A stretch of DNA of 64,000 bases from an uncultured Bacteroides sp. (GTDB lineage Bacteria; Bacteroidota; Bacteroidia; Bacteroidales; Bacteroidaceae), in assembly GCA_902388495.1 (NCBI GenBank), contig CABMPP010000007.1, positions 144,538-208,537 of the forward strand. Direction: 5' to 3'. The notes beneath the pieces were generated by a model, which ran no database searches, had not been told where the DNA came from, and was given only the letters and a program-made list of their open reading frames with translations. The translations under genes were made by a program, and so were the position numbers. Positions within the stretch are counted from its first letter, which is position 1; each line of letters starts with the position of its first letter. Shown one piece after another: positions 49,544 to 58,949 of this stretch.

Positions 49544-50215
49544 ATGCTATTGTTGACAAATGATTCATGTAATATGCTGTATTACAGTTCTTAATCATAC
49601 TTCGCACCTCTTGCCTTTAATCATGCCTAAATAACCTTTATTAACACCATAATTAGGGCAATTCAGCGTTTTCTCTTTTAAAATAGCTGCTATTCCGCTA
49701 TAATTAGTTCGGACAATAGCCGGAAAAGTGTCCGAACATGCCTGTATCTGTCATCTAGACAGACTGGCTCGACGTCCTTGGACACTTGTACATTTTCCCT
49801 TTTTAGCCAGTATCTAATACGCAAAAGAATCACCCTGAATGCGCAAAGAGACTATGTAAAACTCCGTCCTGTGTCTGCGGGCTATCGGGCACACGTATGT
49901 GGGCTGTCGGGCATACAACTGTAAACCGTAGGGCCCACGCACGAGGGGCAAAGTCTTACATACTCCATTGGTCCAAAAACAATATGGGAAATGCATATTC
50001 TCGACTTGCTGTTTGCAGGTTTTTCCCTTGCTCTCTCTATTGAATAATCATTTGTTTATGAGGAAAATCAAAAAAAGAAGTGTTTCAGTCAAAAGAGGTA
50101 TTTACTCAGATTATTAATCTTACTACTTTTGTCGCCGAGATACCTGTGTTCGATAACGGAACGCAAGTTTGTTAAGCTTGAATTTATTTATTAATCAAAT
50201 ATATATTAATAATCT
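49544..50215 (+). promoter_or_regulatory. Long upstream region of the second susC, with promoter and candidate RhaR operator
   Basis: No supportable gene in this 0.67-kb stretch. Near its end the -7 box TActTTTG is at 50124-50131. CAAAA starts at 50069 and 50090 (within AATCAAAAAAAGAAG and CAGTCAAAAGAGGTA), 21 bp apart and the nearer one 34 bp before the -7 TA, the same geometry as the rhamnulokinase promoter. A leader of about 80 nt follows. Upstream, around 49860-49920, short repeats of GGGC(A/T)(A/C)AC and GGGCTRTCGGGC occur without clear role. Confidence 0.6.
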
Positions 50216-53200
50216 ATGAGAATCCTACACAAAAACCTCTGCTTGTTAATGCTTCTATTAATAGGCTGTCCTCTAGGCATTTTTGCTCAGAACAAAACAA
50301 TTACCGGTACGGTTCGCGATGCGATTGACGTGGTGATTGGTGCTTCTGTTACAGTGAAAGGTGACAAAACAATCGGTACTATTACCGATATGGATGGTAA
50401 CTTTAAACTGTCTGTTCCTGCTTCTGCCAAAGATCTGGTGATTTCATTTATCGGTTATGAAGATCAGACAATAGCGATTGGCAGTAAAACTCATTTTGAG
50501 ATTACACTGAAAGAATCTTCTATCATGTTGGAAGAGGTGGTAGCTATCGGTTATGCCAAAGTTAAACGCAAAGATTTGACGGGTGCCACTTCCTCTGTTT
50601 CAAGTAATGAGCTTGCGGCTGTTCCGGCAATGACTGCTGCACAGGCTTTGCAGGGAAAAGCTGCCGGTGTTAATATTGTAACGAAGAGCGGTGCTCCGGG
50701 AGCCAGCGCGAATATTACCGTGCGTGGTGGTACGTCAATTACACAGAGTACCGAACCTCTTTATATTGTTGATGGATTTGAAATGAGTGATGCGCTCAGC
50801 AATATCGATGTGAATGATATCGAGAGCATTGACATTCTGAAGGATGCATCTTCCACTGCTATCTATGGTGCACGCGGTTCTAATGGTATTGTCCTGATTA
50901 CTACCAAATCGGGCAAGAAAGGCAAGACACAAGTAAGTTATAATACTTATTTTTCTTTTGACGTGTTGTCCAAGAAACTTGACATGATGTCTAATGCTGA
51001 GGATTTTGTTAAATATCAGTATGAACTGGCAGTATTGCAAGGCGGTGCTACAAACTTTAGTACAGTTTTTGATAATGTGGCTTCTGATGCTTCCGATTTT
51101 TATACCGGTGCTTATTCTCGTATTGCCAGTCGTTATGCCGGCGCACAAACGCTTGATTGGCAGGATGAAGTATTCGGTGGCTCGGCCTTAACTCAGAATC
51201 ATAATGTGAATGTTTCTACCGGAACAGATAAAACGCAGGTGATGTTGAGCTATAATTATAGTGGGCAGGATGGATTGTTGGTAAATCATGGTGTGAATAA
51301 GAGCTCTTTCCGTGCCAAAATTAATTCGGAACTTTGGAAAGGTATTCGTGTAGATGTTAATACAATGTTCTCTTATAATAAAACAATGGGTGGCGGAGCT
51401 TACTCCGGTATGAAGAGTGTACTTTTGCAACCGATTGTTGGCGGTACGAAATATACTTTAGACGAATTACTGAATACACAGACTTATCCGGATTTGTCTG
51501 CTTTGGATACAAGTTATGATACTGCCAATCCACTGATCCAGAATCAAGCCTCTACTTCAGAGAAACGTTCACGTATCTATACGGTAAATGCAGGAGTTGA
51601 GTTTGACCTTCTGAAATATCTGACGTGGCGTACTGCCGGTAGTTATACTTGGACTAACAGCAAAAGCAAATCGTTTGCTGATGAAAATTCTACTTCGTAT
51701 ATAATGGATGCTGCCAATACTGGTATTAATGGTAGCATAGACAATGCGGAATCATTCAAATGGCAAATAACTAATACGCTGAACTATAATCAGACATTCG
51801 CACAGAAACATAAGTTGAATGTCCTGTTGGGCCATGAAGTAACTTATTCCGAGTCGGAGAATAATAAGATGTCTTTAGTTAAGTTCCCCTTCCCGAACTT
51901 TGGTTTGGATAATATTTCTCAGGCTACGTTGAAAGATAAATCGGTTGGGCACTCACGCAATGGTATTGTTTCTGCTTTTGCTCGTTTGAACTATACTTTC
52001 GATGAACGTTATCTGTTGACGGCAACGGTCCGTGGTGACGGCTCTTCTAAATTTGCCAAAGGCAATAAGTGGGGTATTTTCCCTTCTGTTTCCGGTGCAT
52101 GGCGTGTTTCAGAAGAAAAGTTCTGGCAGGAAAGTAATATTTCCAATACGGTCAATAATCTGAAGTTGCGTGTAGGTTATGGTACGACCGGTAACTGTAA
52201 TATCAGTGACTATATGTACACTACTTCTTTCAAGCAGACAGATTATCCTTTGAATAATACGGAAGGTAACCTTGCTTATGTCTTGGATGAAACTCTGGGT
52301 AACAGGGAATTGAAATGGGAAACGATGCATTCTACTAATATTGGTCTGGACGTTTCTTTGTTCAACAGCCGTTTGAATATTACTGCAGAATGGTATAACA
52401 ATCAAGTAAATGACCTGCTGCTGAAATGTGTCATCCCATCTACAAGCGGTTATAAAAGCCAGTTCCAGAATGTAGGTAAGATTCGTAATCGGGGTTGGGA
52501 ATTCTCTATAAATACTGTAAATGTACAAACTAAGAATTTCCGTTGGACAAGTGATTTGAATCTGGCATTCAACAAGTCTAAGGTTGTTTCTTTGGAAGAT
52601 GGCCTTGAATCAAAGACTTTCTCTGTAGGTAGTAACCGTTCCGGTCAGGTGAATTATTATGCAGTTGTAGGCCAGGCTTTGGGTGATATGTATGGTTACG
52701 TTTATGATGGATTGTACACTACGGATGACTTTACTCAAAACGCTGACGGTACATTGACTCTGAAGGAAGGCGTAGTGAAACCCAATAGCGGAACGCCGCA
52801 ACCCGGTGATATCAAGTTTGCTGCCGACAATGAAGATGGCACGCAGTTTACCCAGCAAAAAGTGAAGATTGGTAACGGTACTCCCGATTGTATTGGTGGT
52901 TTCAACAATACTTTTGCTTATAAGGGCTTTGATCTGAGCGTATTTATGAAATTCTCTATCGGTAACGATGTTTACAATGCTACCAAGCACAGTATGAGTC
53001 CGTATGCTGCATTCCAGAATGTCCCGACTGAATTCGGCGATAACTATTATCGTCTGGTAGATCCGAGTACAGGCCAGAAGGCAACAGCTTTGGATCGTAT
53101 TAAAGAACTGAACCCCAATGAAGGGTCACGCACCTGGAGCTTGAGCAAAACCAATTCCAGCTATATCACTTATCCTTCTTCTTACTATGTAGAGGATGGC

Positions 53201-53446
53201 TCTTATTTGCGTATTGCGCAAGTGACTTTAGGATATACTTTACCAAAAGTATGGTTGAAGAAGTTCTGGATATCTAATGCACGCCTTTATTTTACGGCTA
53301 ATAATCTGGCTACTATCACCGGCTATTCCGGTTATGACCCTGAGGTATCTTCGGGTAATGACCAGGTTGTTTGTACGCCGGGATATGACAGCTCTACTTA
53401 TCCGCGCTCCAGAAGCTATGTAGTAGGTCTTAACTTAACATTCTAA
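50216..53446 (+). CDS. SusC-type TonB-dependent transporter (pair 2)
   Basis: 1076 aa. Signal peptide about 1-25 (PLGIFA-QN), carboxypeptidase-D-like domain 27-100, TonB-box-like MLEEVVAIGYAKVKRKDL, plug with AAQALQGKAAGVNIV and ARGSNGIVLITTKSG, then the barrel ending in LTF. No STN domain, so not coupled to the sigma/FecR set. The first about 120 residues, and the untranslated sequence before them, are almost identical to those of the third SusC (55697), while the rest diverges. Preceded by a promoter with the rha-type repeats; followed by its SusD partner 11 bases later. Confidence 0.95.
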   Translation: MRILHKNLCLLMLLLIGCPLGIFAQNKTITGTVRDAIDVVIGASVTVKGDKTIGTITDMDGNFKLSVPASAKDLVISFIGYEDQTIAIGSKTHFEITLKESSIMLEEVVAIGYAKVKRKDLTGATSSVSSNELAAVPAMTAAQALQGKAAGVNIVTKSGAPGASANITVRGGTSITQSTEPLYIVDGFEMSDALSNIDVNDIESIDILKDASSTAIYGARGSNGIVLITTKSGKKGKTQVSYNTYFSFDVLSKKLDMMSNAEDFVKYQYELAVLQGGATNFSTVFDNVASDASDFYTGAYSRIASRYAGAQTLDWQDEVFGGSALTQNHNVNVSTGTDKTQVMLSYNYSGQDGLLVNHGVNKSSFRAKINSELWKGIRVDVNTMFSYNKTMGGGAYSGMKSVLLQPIVGGTKYTLDELLNTQTYPDLSALDTSYDTANPLIQNQASTSEKRSRIYTVNAGVEFDLLKYLTWRTAGSYTWTNSKSKSFADENSTSYIMDAANTGINGSIDNAESFKWQITNTLNYNQTFAQKHKLNVLLGHEVTYSESENNKMSLVKFPFPNFGLDNISQATLKDKSVGHSRNGIVSAFARLNYTFDERYLLTATVRGDGSSKFAKGNKWGIFPSVSGAWRVSEEKFWQESNISNTVNNLKLRVGYGTTGNCNISDYMYTTSFKQTDYPLNNTEGNLAYVLDETLGNRELKWETMHSTNIGLDVSLFNSRLNITAEWYNNQVNDLLLKCVIPSTSGYKSQFQNVGKIRNRGWEFSINTVNVQTKNFRWTSDLNLAFNKSKVVSLEDGLESKTFSVGSNRSGQVNYYAVVGQALGDMYGYVYDGLYTTDDFTQNADGTLTLKEGVVKPNSGTPQPGDIKFAADNEDGTQFTQQKVKIGNGTPDCIGGFNNTFAYKGFDLSVFMKFSIGNDVYNATKHSMSPYAAFQNVPTEFGDNYYRLVDPSTGQKATALDRIKELNPNEGSRTWSLSKTNSSYITYPSSYYVEDGSYLRIAQVTLGYTLPKVWLKKFWISNARLYFTANNLATITGYSGYDPEVSSGNDQVVCTPGYDSSTYPRSRSYVVGLNLTF

Positions 53447-53457
53447 ACTTTACTGTT

Positions 53458-55539
53458 ATGAAACAAATATTCAATATAAAGAAACAAATTATATCACTGT
53501 CAGTTCTGATGCTCTCCCTGGGGATGACCTCTTGCTCGGACTGGCTCGAGATGCCTTCTTATACTTCAGCAGATACTGAAACTGTATTTGAGAGTGAGGC
53601 AACGGCTGATGCATACGTACAAGGTTGCTATCGCGGTATTATTCCGACAGATATGATTTATCAATTGGCTGAAGGTGAAACAGTCAGTCACCCAAGTGAG
53701 GATGGAACAACCAATAACTCAAAGTACAATCTTGCCAACTGGTTCTATGGATCGAACTCTCCGGACTGGACTACTACTACACTTTTCAATGAAGAGTATG
53801 GTGCGATAGAGTCTGCCAATATCGGTATCAAGCGTCTGAGAGGAATGCCTGAAACAGCAAAGCGTAACTCTATGTTGGGTGAGGTATTGGGACTTCGTGC
53901 CTTTGCATATCTTAATCTGATTAGTATTTATGGCGATGTTCCGGCTATGTGGCAACCTTTGGAAGATATGGACCCGAATGATGAAAATACGTTCTATCCC
54001 AAGCGTGTGTCCCGCGATATTATATATGACCAGATTGTGGCTGATTTGCAGGAAGCTGTTGGCTATCTGCCTTGGTTTAGCGAGAGTGGCTATGCTACAA
54101 CAGAACGGTTGACCAAGCAAGGCGCTCTGGCATTGTTGGCACGCGTGGCTCTTTATGCAGGTGGCTATTCTTTGCGTTGGAACCTCGAAACGAACGACGC
54201 GTCTACCTTGAAGGTAGCCCGGCGCAGTGATGAGGCCCGGGTACGCGAGCTCTACCAGATTGCAAGCGATGCATGTAAGGAGATTATAAATCATGGTGAA
54301 AACTCACTTATACAAGAAAAGAGTGATATGAGTGGTTTCCAGTATATGTGGTATAACTTCTGTCAGCGTAATTTTTCTGCCATTAACAATGAAATGATAT
54401 TCAGTCTGGCTCAGTATGGTTCTACTACGAACTCTAAATGGGGTGTATATGCTCATCCGGGTACTCGTGGCGGTTTGTTCGGGTCACGTAAGGCTATGAT
54501 CTCCATTCTGCCTACATACTATCTGTCTTTCGAGCCGGGCGATACCCGTCGTGATGTGACTTGTACTTCGTACAGTATTTACTTCCTGGAAAAAGGCAGT
54601 GCTGATGATACCTGGGTAGATGTAGGTACTACATACTCTTGTATTATGTCCGGTAAATTCCGTATCTCTTGGTGTGTGGCTCCGGCTCCTGATGCAACGA
54701 AACGTAATCTGAATATTCCTATAATCAGTTATCCTGATGTATTGTTGATGTATGCTGAGGCACAGAATTATTTGAATGGAGGTCCTACCGGTGATGCAAT
54801 AAATGCATTGAAGCAAATCCGTGAACGTGCCGGTGTTGGTTCACTGGAGATACCTTCTACTAAAGAAGAGTTTGACGATGCTTTGGCTCAAGAACGTAAA
54901 TGGGAATTGGGCGGCCAGCTGTTCCTGCGTACTGATTTGATTCGTATGGGACGTATCTCTAAGGAGATTAGAGCTACACAGCAGGCAATGAAAGATTTGT
55001 CTGACCGTAAAGGTGAGTATGCCAATGTTCCTATCTACCGTCTGTATAAGTTGCATGAAGACGCTCAAGAGTATGGTGATAAGTTCTTAGCCCTTGACTA
55101 TATTGAGCTGACGGACGAACAGGAAATAGCCGTTGCTATAGATGTACCGGATAATAAAGAGCAGTATGCTGAATATCAGGCTCAACTGGCCGATATTGTT
55201 CGTGCACACGGAGTAGCTGTCAATGAGGGAGATAAATGGTATCCTTGCAATATGTTCCAGGCTTACACCAGCTCATTTAACGGCAAGGCTCGTAAAGCTG
55301 CAGGTTTTGGAGCAGGTTTCAATGCATTGCAGATTGGTAAAATACTTTATCAGAATCCGACAGGCTCTTTTGAAAACAAGGGGGTATATCCTGACTGGAT
55401 TGCTGCTCCTGACGGTAGCGATGGTATTTATTATGGATATAAAGAGAATTTCTCAGAGTTGCTGCCGCTGGCAGATAAATCAAGTGGACATCCGTTGGTG
55501 GATAATCCGAATTTGACTCAGTTGCCGGGATATAAATAA
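53458..55539 (+). CDS. SusD-family lipoprotein (pair 2)
   Basis: 693 aa, long for a SusD protein (usually 500-650). Lipobox MTSC (Cys26) after LSVLMLSLG. Family blocks: LGLRAFAYLNLISIYGDVPAMW and the C-terminal WELGGQLFLRTDLIRMG, the latter resembling the large SusD class. It binds glycan at the surface and closes the SusC barrel. It is probably partner of the preceding SusC, ending at a terminator at 55572-55642. Confidence 0.93.
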   Translation: MKQIFNIKKQIISLSVLMLSLGMTSCSDWLEMPSYTSADTETVFESEATADAYVQGCYRGIIPTDMIYQLAEGETVSHPSEDGTTNNSKYNLANWFYGSNSPDWTTTTLFNEEYGAIESANIGIKRLRGMPETAKRNSMLGEVLGLRAFAYLNLISIYGDVPAMWQPLEDMDPNDENTFYPKRVSRDIIYDQIVADLQEAVGYLPWFSESGYATTERLTKQGALALLARVALYAGGYSLRWNLETNDASTLKVARRSDEARVRELYQIASDACKEIINHGENSLIQEKSDMSGFQYMWYNFCQRNFSAINNEMIFSLAQYGSTTNSKWGVYAHPGTRGGLFGSRKAMISILPTYYLSFEPGDTRRDVTCTSYSIYFLEKGSADDTWVDVGTTYSCIMSGKFRISWCVAPAPDATKRNLNIPIISYPDVLLMYAEAQNYLNGGPTGDAINALKQIRERAGVGSLEIPSTKEEFDDALAQERKWELGGQLFLRTDLIRMGRISKEIRATQQAMKDLSDRKGEYANVPIYRLYKLHEDAQEYGDKFLALDYIELTDEQEIAVAIDVPDNKEQYAEYQAQLADIVRAHGVAVNEGDKWYPCNMFQAYTSSFNGKARKAAGFGAGFNALQIGKILYQNPTGSFENKGVYPDWIAAPDGSDGIYYGYKENFSELLPLADKSSGHPLVDNPNLTQLPGYK

Positions 55540-55571
55540 ATATCTGTAGGTAGAAGGAGAAAAACGATAGG

Positions 55572-55642
55572 GTTAGAGGAACTTATACGTGTCAGTTGGG
55601 CTGTGGAAGCAAAGCTGCCGGATTGATTCCTCTAACTTTTTT
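55572..55642 (+). terminator. Terminator between SusC/D pairs 2 and 3
   Basis: 10-bp perfect stem (55572-55581 with 55627-55636) followed by six T, with a 45-base loop that can form small internal stems. It separates the two transporter pairs transcriptionally. Confidence 0.75.
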
Positions 55643-55655
55643 ATCGCCGAAAAGT

Positions 55656-55663
55656 TAATTTTG
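55656..55663 (+). promoter_or_regulatory. -7 promoter box of the third susC
   Basis: TAatTTTG at 55656-55663, 34 bases before the ATG, directly after the terminator. No CAAAA direct repeats at the positions seen in the three rha-type promoters, so this pair may be expressed differently from pair 2. Confidence 0.55.
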
Positions 55664-55696
55664 AATCTATCAATTAATCAAATATATTAATAATCT

Positions 55697-58600
55697 ATGA
55701 GAATCTTACACAAAAATCTTTGTCTGTTAATGCTTCTGTTAATAGGCTGTCCTCTAAGCATTTTTGCTCAGAACAAAACAATTACCGGTACGGTCCGCGA
55801 TGCGATTGACGTGGTAATTGGTGCCTCTGTTACAGTGAAAGGTGACAAAACAATCGGTACTATTACCGATATGGATGGTAACTTTAAGCTGTCTGTTCCT
55901 GCTTCCGCCAAGGATCTGGTGATTTCGTTTATCGGTTATGAAGATCAGACAATAGCAATTGGCAGTAAAACTCATTTTGACATTATGATGAAAGAATCTT
56001 CTGTAATGTTGGAAGAGGTTGTAGCTATTGGTTATGCCAAAGTAAAGCGTAAAGACTTGACCGGTTCCTCTGTATCGGTTAGCTCGGATGATTTGAAGAT
56101 GGCACCGGTTACTACTGCTGCCCAAGCACTTGCCGGTAAGGCTGCCGGTGTGAATATTGTTCAGCAGAGCGGTGCTCCGGGTGCGGATATTAATATCACG
56201 GTACGTGGCGGAACGTCTATTACACAAGGAACGGAACCCCTTTATATCGTGGACGGCTTCCAGATGGATAATGGCTTGCAGAATGTGGATATCAATGATA
56301 TAGAAAGCATTGATGTAATGAAGGATGCTTCGGCAACGGCTATTTACGGTGCCCGTGGTTCGAATGGTGTTGTGCTGATTACGACAAAGTCCGGCAAGTC
56401 GGGAAAGACCGAGGTTGCTTACAATGCTTTTGTTAGCTTCGACCATTTGGGTAAGAAACTGGATGTATTGGGCGTGGAAGATTATACGAAGTATCAGTAT
56501 GAATTCAATGCATTGCGTGGGAGTTATGGCGATTTCGTCAGCTACTTTGGAGGTGATTTGAACGCTCCTGACTTTTATACCGGAGCTTATGCACGCATTG
56601 CAAGCGAATATGGAAACCGTCAGGGCATTGACTGGCAGGATTTGGTGTTTGGAGATACCGGTATTACGCAAAATCATAACTTGAACATAACCGGTGGCAC
56701 TGAGAAAACAAGATACATGTTGAGTTATAATTATACCGGTGAAGACGGTATCATGGCAAAGCATGGTTATCAGAAAAACAGTATTCGTGCAAAGATTAAT
56801 CATGAACTTTGGAAAGGAGTACGTTTTGATTTCTCGTCCAGCATGCAGATGACCAAAGTAGAAGGTGGCGGTAGCTTGGGCGGTAAATTGAAACAGACCA
56901 TTTTGCAACCGGTAACCGGTGGTGACAAATGGACCAATGACGACATGATTAATTCGGATTTGAGTAATATGATCGGCGACATGATGGGCGATGCCAGTTA
57001 TGATGCACAGAATCCGTTACGGGACAACCAGGCCATTGACCAGGAGAAATATACTCGCATGGCTACCGTTAATGCCGGTCTGGAAATTGACTTGATGAAG
57101 GATTTGACTTTCCGCACTGCCGGTAGTTATATGTGGAGACAAATACGCGATGATTACTGGGACGATGGTACTACGAAACAGGCCAATGCCAACAAAAGTC
57201 CGTATGGATTTGGCAAGCGCAACAACAGTGAGAAATTCTCCTGGCAGGTTACGAATACCCTGAATTATGCTTTTAAACTGAAGGATATCCATAGCTTCAA
57301 TGTATTGTTGGGACAGGAAACATACTATGAGCAATCTATGAACCTGGATAATGAATACCGGGAATTCTCGGATGGTAACTTTGGCTTGAATGATGTCAGC
57401 ATGGGTAAACCTTATACCTGGAAGTCCGGTAAGAGCAAAGTGGGGATGGTTTCTTTCTTCGGCCGTCTTTCTTATAACTTCAACGAACGTTACCTGTTTA
57501 CCGGTACGCTTCGTGCCGATGGATCTTCTAAATTTGCCCGTGGCAACCAATGGGGGTATTTCCCGTCTGCATCTGCCGCATGGCGTATTTCTGAAGAAGC
57601 GTTCGTTAAAGATAATATTGACTTCTTCCAGAACTTGAAGTTGCGCGTCGGTTACGGTACAGCCGGTAACAATGGTATCGATAATAATATGTATGCCACT
57701 TCGTATGGGTCAGGTCATTACGGCTATAATGGCGGTGATTACATTACTTATAAGCCGGGCGACACTTTGGGTAACCCTGATTTGAAATGGGAAAAGACTA
57801 CTACAACCAATGTCGGTCTGGATATTTCTGTCTTCAATAGCCGTCTGAATGTATCGGTTGACTGGTATAACAATGAGTCTTCAAATCTTTTGATAAAGAA
57901 TAAGATACCGACTTCTACGGGTTACTCTACACAATTCCAGAACTTGGGCTCTATTCGTAACCGGGGTGTGGAAATTGTGGTGAACTCTACCAATATCCGT
58001 ACCGGTGATTTTACTTGGAGTACCGACTTCAACATTGCCTTCAACCGCTCCAAGGTACTTGACCTTTATGGTACCGACCAGACTAATTTCATTCAGGATT
58101 ATGAGGGACGTATGGGTTACAAGGTTGAAGTAGGCAAGCCTTTGGGAGAGTATTACGGACTTCTTTATGACGGTATCTATACGACGGATGATTTTACCCA
58201 GAATGCGGATGGTACTTATACGCTGAATCCCGGCATTCCTTATTTGAAAGGCAGTGTACGTGCCAATGTGAAGCCCGGTGACGTGAAATACAAGAATGTA
58301 GCGGGTGAAGTGGATAAGGACGGTAATCCGGTTTATTCAATCAATGACCGTACCGTGATAGGGCATGCTGCTCCTAAATTTACCGGCGGTATCAACAATA
58401 CGTTCAGATACAAAGGCTTCGACTTGACGGTATTTATGAACTTCGTAGTAGGCAATGATGTGTTCAATATGAGTACGCAGCGTTTTATCGGCCCTTATAA
58501 AGCCAACCAGAATACGATTACAGATATGCTTAACCGCTTTACGCTGATAGATCCGCAGACCGGTAAGGAAAGTACAAACCTGGCTCGCCTGGCCGAATTG

Positions 58601-58936
58601 AATCCTCACCAATATAGCGGTTCTGCTTTGTGGAATATCTCCAGCAATAACAAGAATGCTATCAGCGACCACAGCAGTTATTATCTGGAAGATGGCTCTT
58701 ACTTGCGTTTCAGCACTATTACGTTGGGTTATACATTCCCGAAGGCATGGACGCAAAAAGCTAAAATCAGCAATGCGCGCGTTTACTGTACGCTGAATAA
58801 TATCTGTACAATTACAGGCTATAGCGGTTACGACCCCGAAGTATCGGCAAGTAGCAGCGCATTGACTCCGGGTATTGACAACTCTTCTTATCCGCGCTCC
58901 AAGAGTTGGGTATTGGGCGTAAACTTAACTTTCTAA
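55697..58936 (+). CDS. SusC-type TonB-dependent transporter (pair 3)
   Basis: 1079 aa, same architecture as pair 2: signal peptide, carboxypeptidase-D-like domain (27-100), TonB-box-like MLEEVVAIGYAKVKRKDL, plug with ALAGKAAGVNIVQQSG and ARGSNGVVLITTKSG, barrel ending LTF. The N-terminal 120 residues match pair 2 nearly perfectly; the extracellular-loop-bearing barrel is clearly different, suggesting another ligand. It carries no STN domain. The SusD partner follows 13 bases downstream. Confidence 0.95.
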   Translation: MRILHKNLCLLMLLLIGCPLSIFAQNKTITGTVRDAIDVVIGASVTVKGDKTIGTITDMDGNFKLSVPASAKDLVISFIGYEDQTIAIGSKTHFDIMMKESSVMLEEVVAIGYAKVKRKDLTGSSVSVSSDDLKMAPVTTAAQALAGKAAGVNIVQQSGAPGADINITVRGGTSITQGTEPLYIVDGFQMDNGLQNVDINDIESIDVMKDASATAIYGARGSNGVVLITTKSGKSGKTEVAYNAFVSFDHLGKKLDVLGVEDYTKYQYEFNALRGSYGDFVSYFGGDLNAPDFYTGAYARIASEYGNRQGIDWQDLVFGDTGITQNHNLNITGGTEKTRYMLSYNYTGEDGIMAKHGYQKNSIRAKINHELWKGVRFDFSSSMQMTKVEGGGSLGGKLKQTILQPVTGGDKWTNDDMINSDLSNMIGDMMGDASYDAQNPLRDNQAIDQEKYTRMATVNAGLEIDLMKDLTFRTAGSYMWRQIRDDYWDDGTTKQANANKSPYGFGKRNNSEKFSWQVTNTLNYAFKLKDIHSFNVLLGQETYYEQSMNLDNEYREFSDGNFGLNDVSMGKPYTWKSGKSKVGMVSFFGRLSYNFNERYLFTGTLRADGSSKFARGNQWGYFPSASAAWRISEEAFVKDNIDFFQNLKLRVGYGTAGNNGIDNNMYATSYGSGHYGYNGGDYITYKPGDTLGNPDLKWEKTTTTNVGLDISVFNSRLNVSVDWYNNESSNLLIKNKIPTSTGYSTQFQNLGSIRNRGVEIVVNSTNIRTGDFTWSTDFNIAFNRSKVLDLYGTDQTNFIQDYEGRMGYKVEVGKPLGEYYGLLYDGIYTTDDFTQNADGTYTLNPGIPYLKGSVRANVKPGDVKYKNVAGEVDKDGNPVYSINDRTVIGHAAPKFTGGINNTFRYKGFDLTVFMNFVVGNDVFNMSTQRFIGPYKANQNTITDMLNRFTLIDPQTGKESTNLARLAELNPHQYSGSALWNISSNNKNAISDHSSYYLEDGSYLRFSTITLGYTFPKAWTQKAKISNARVYCTLNNICTITGYSGYDPEVSASSSALTPGIDNSSYPRSKSWVLGVNLTF

Positions 58937-58949
58937 ACGACGAATTAAT

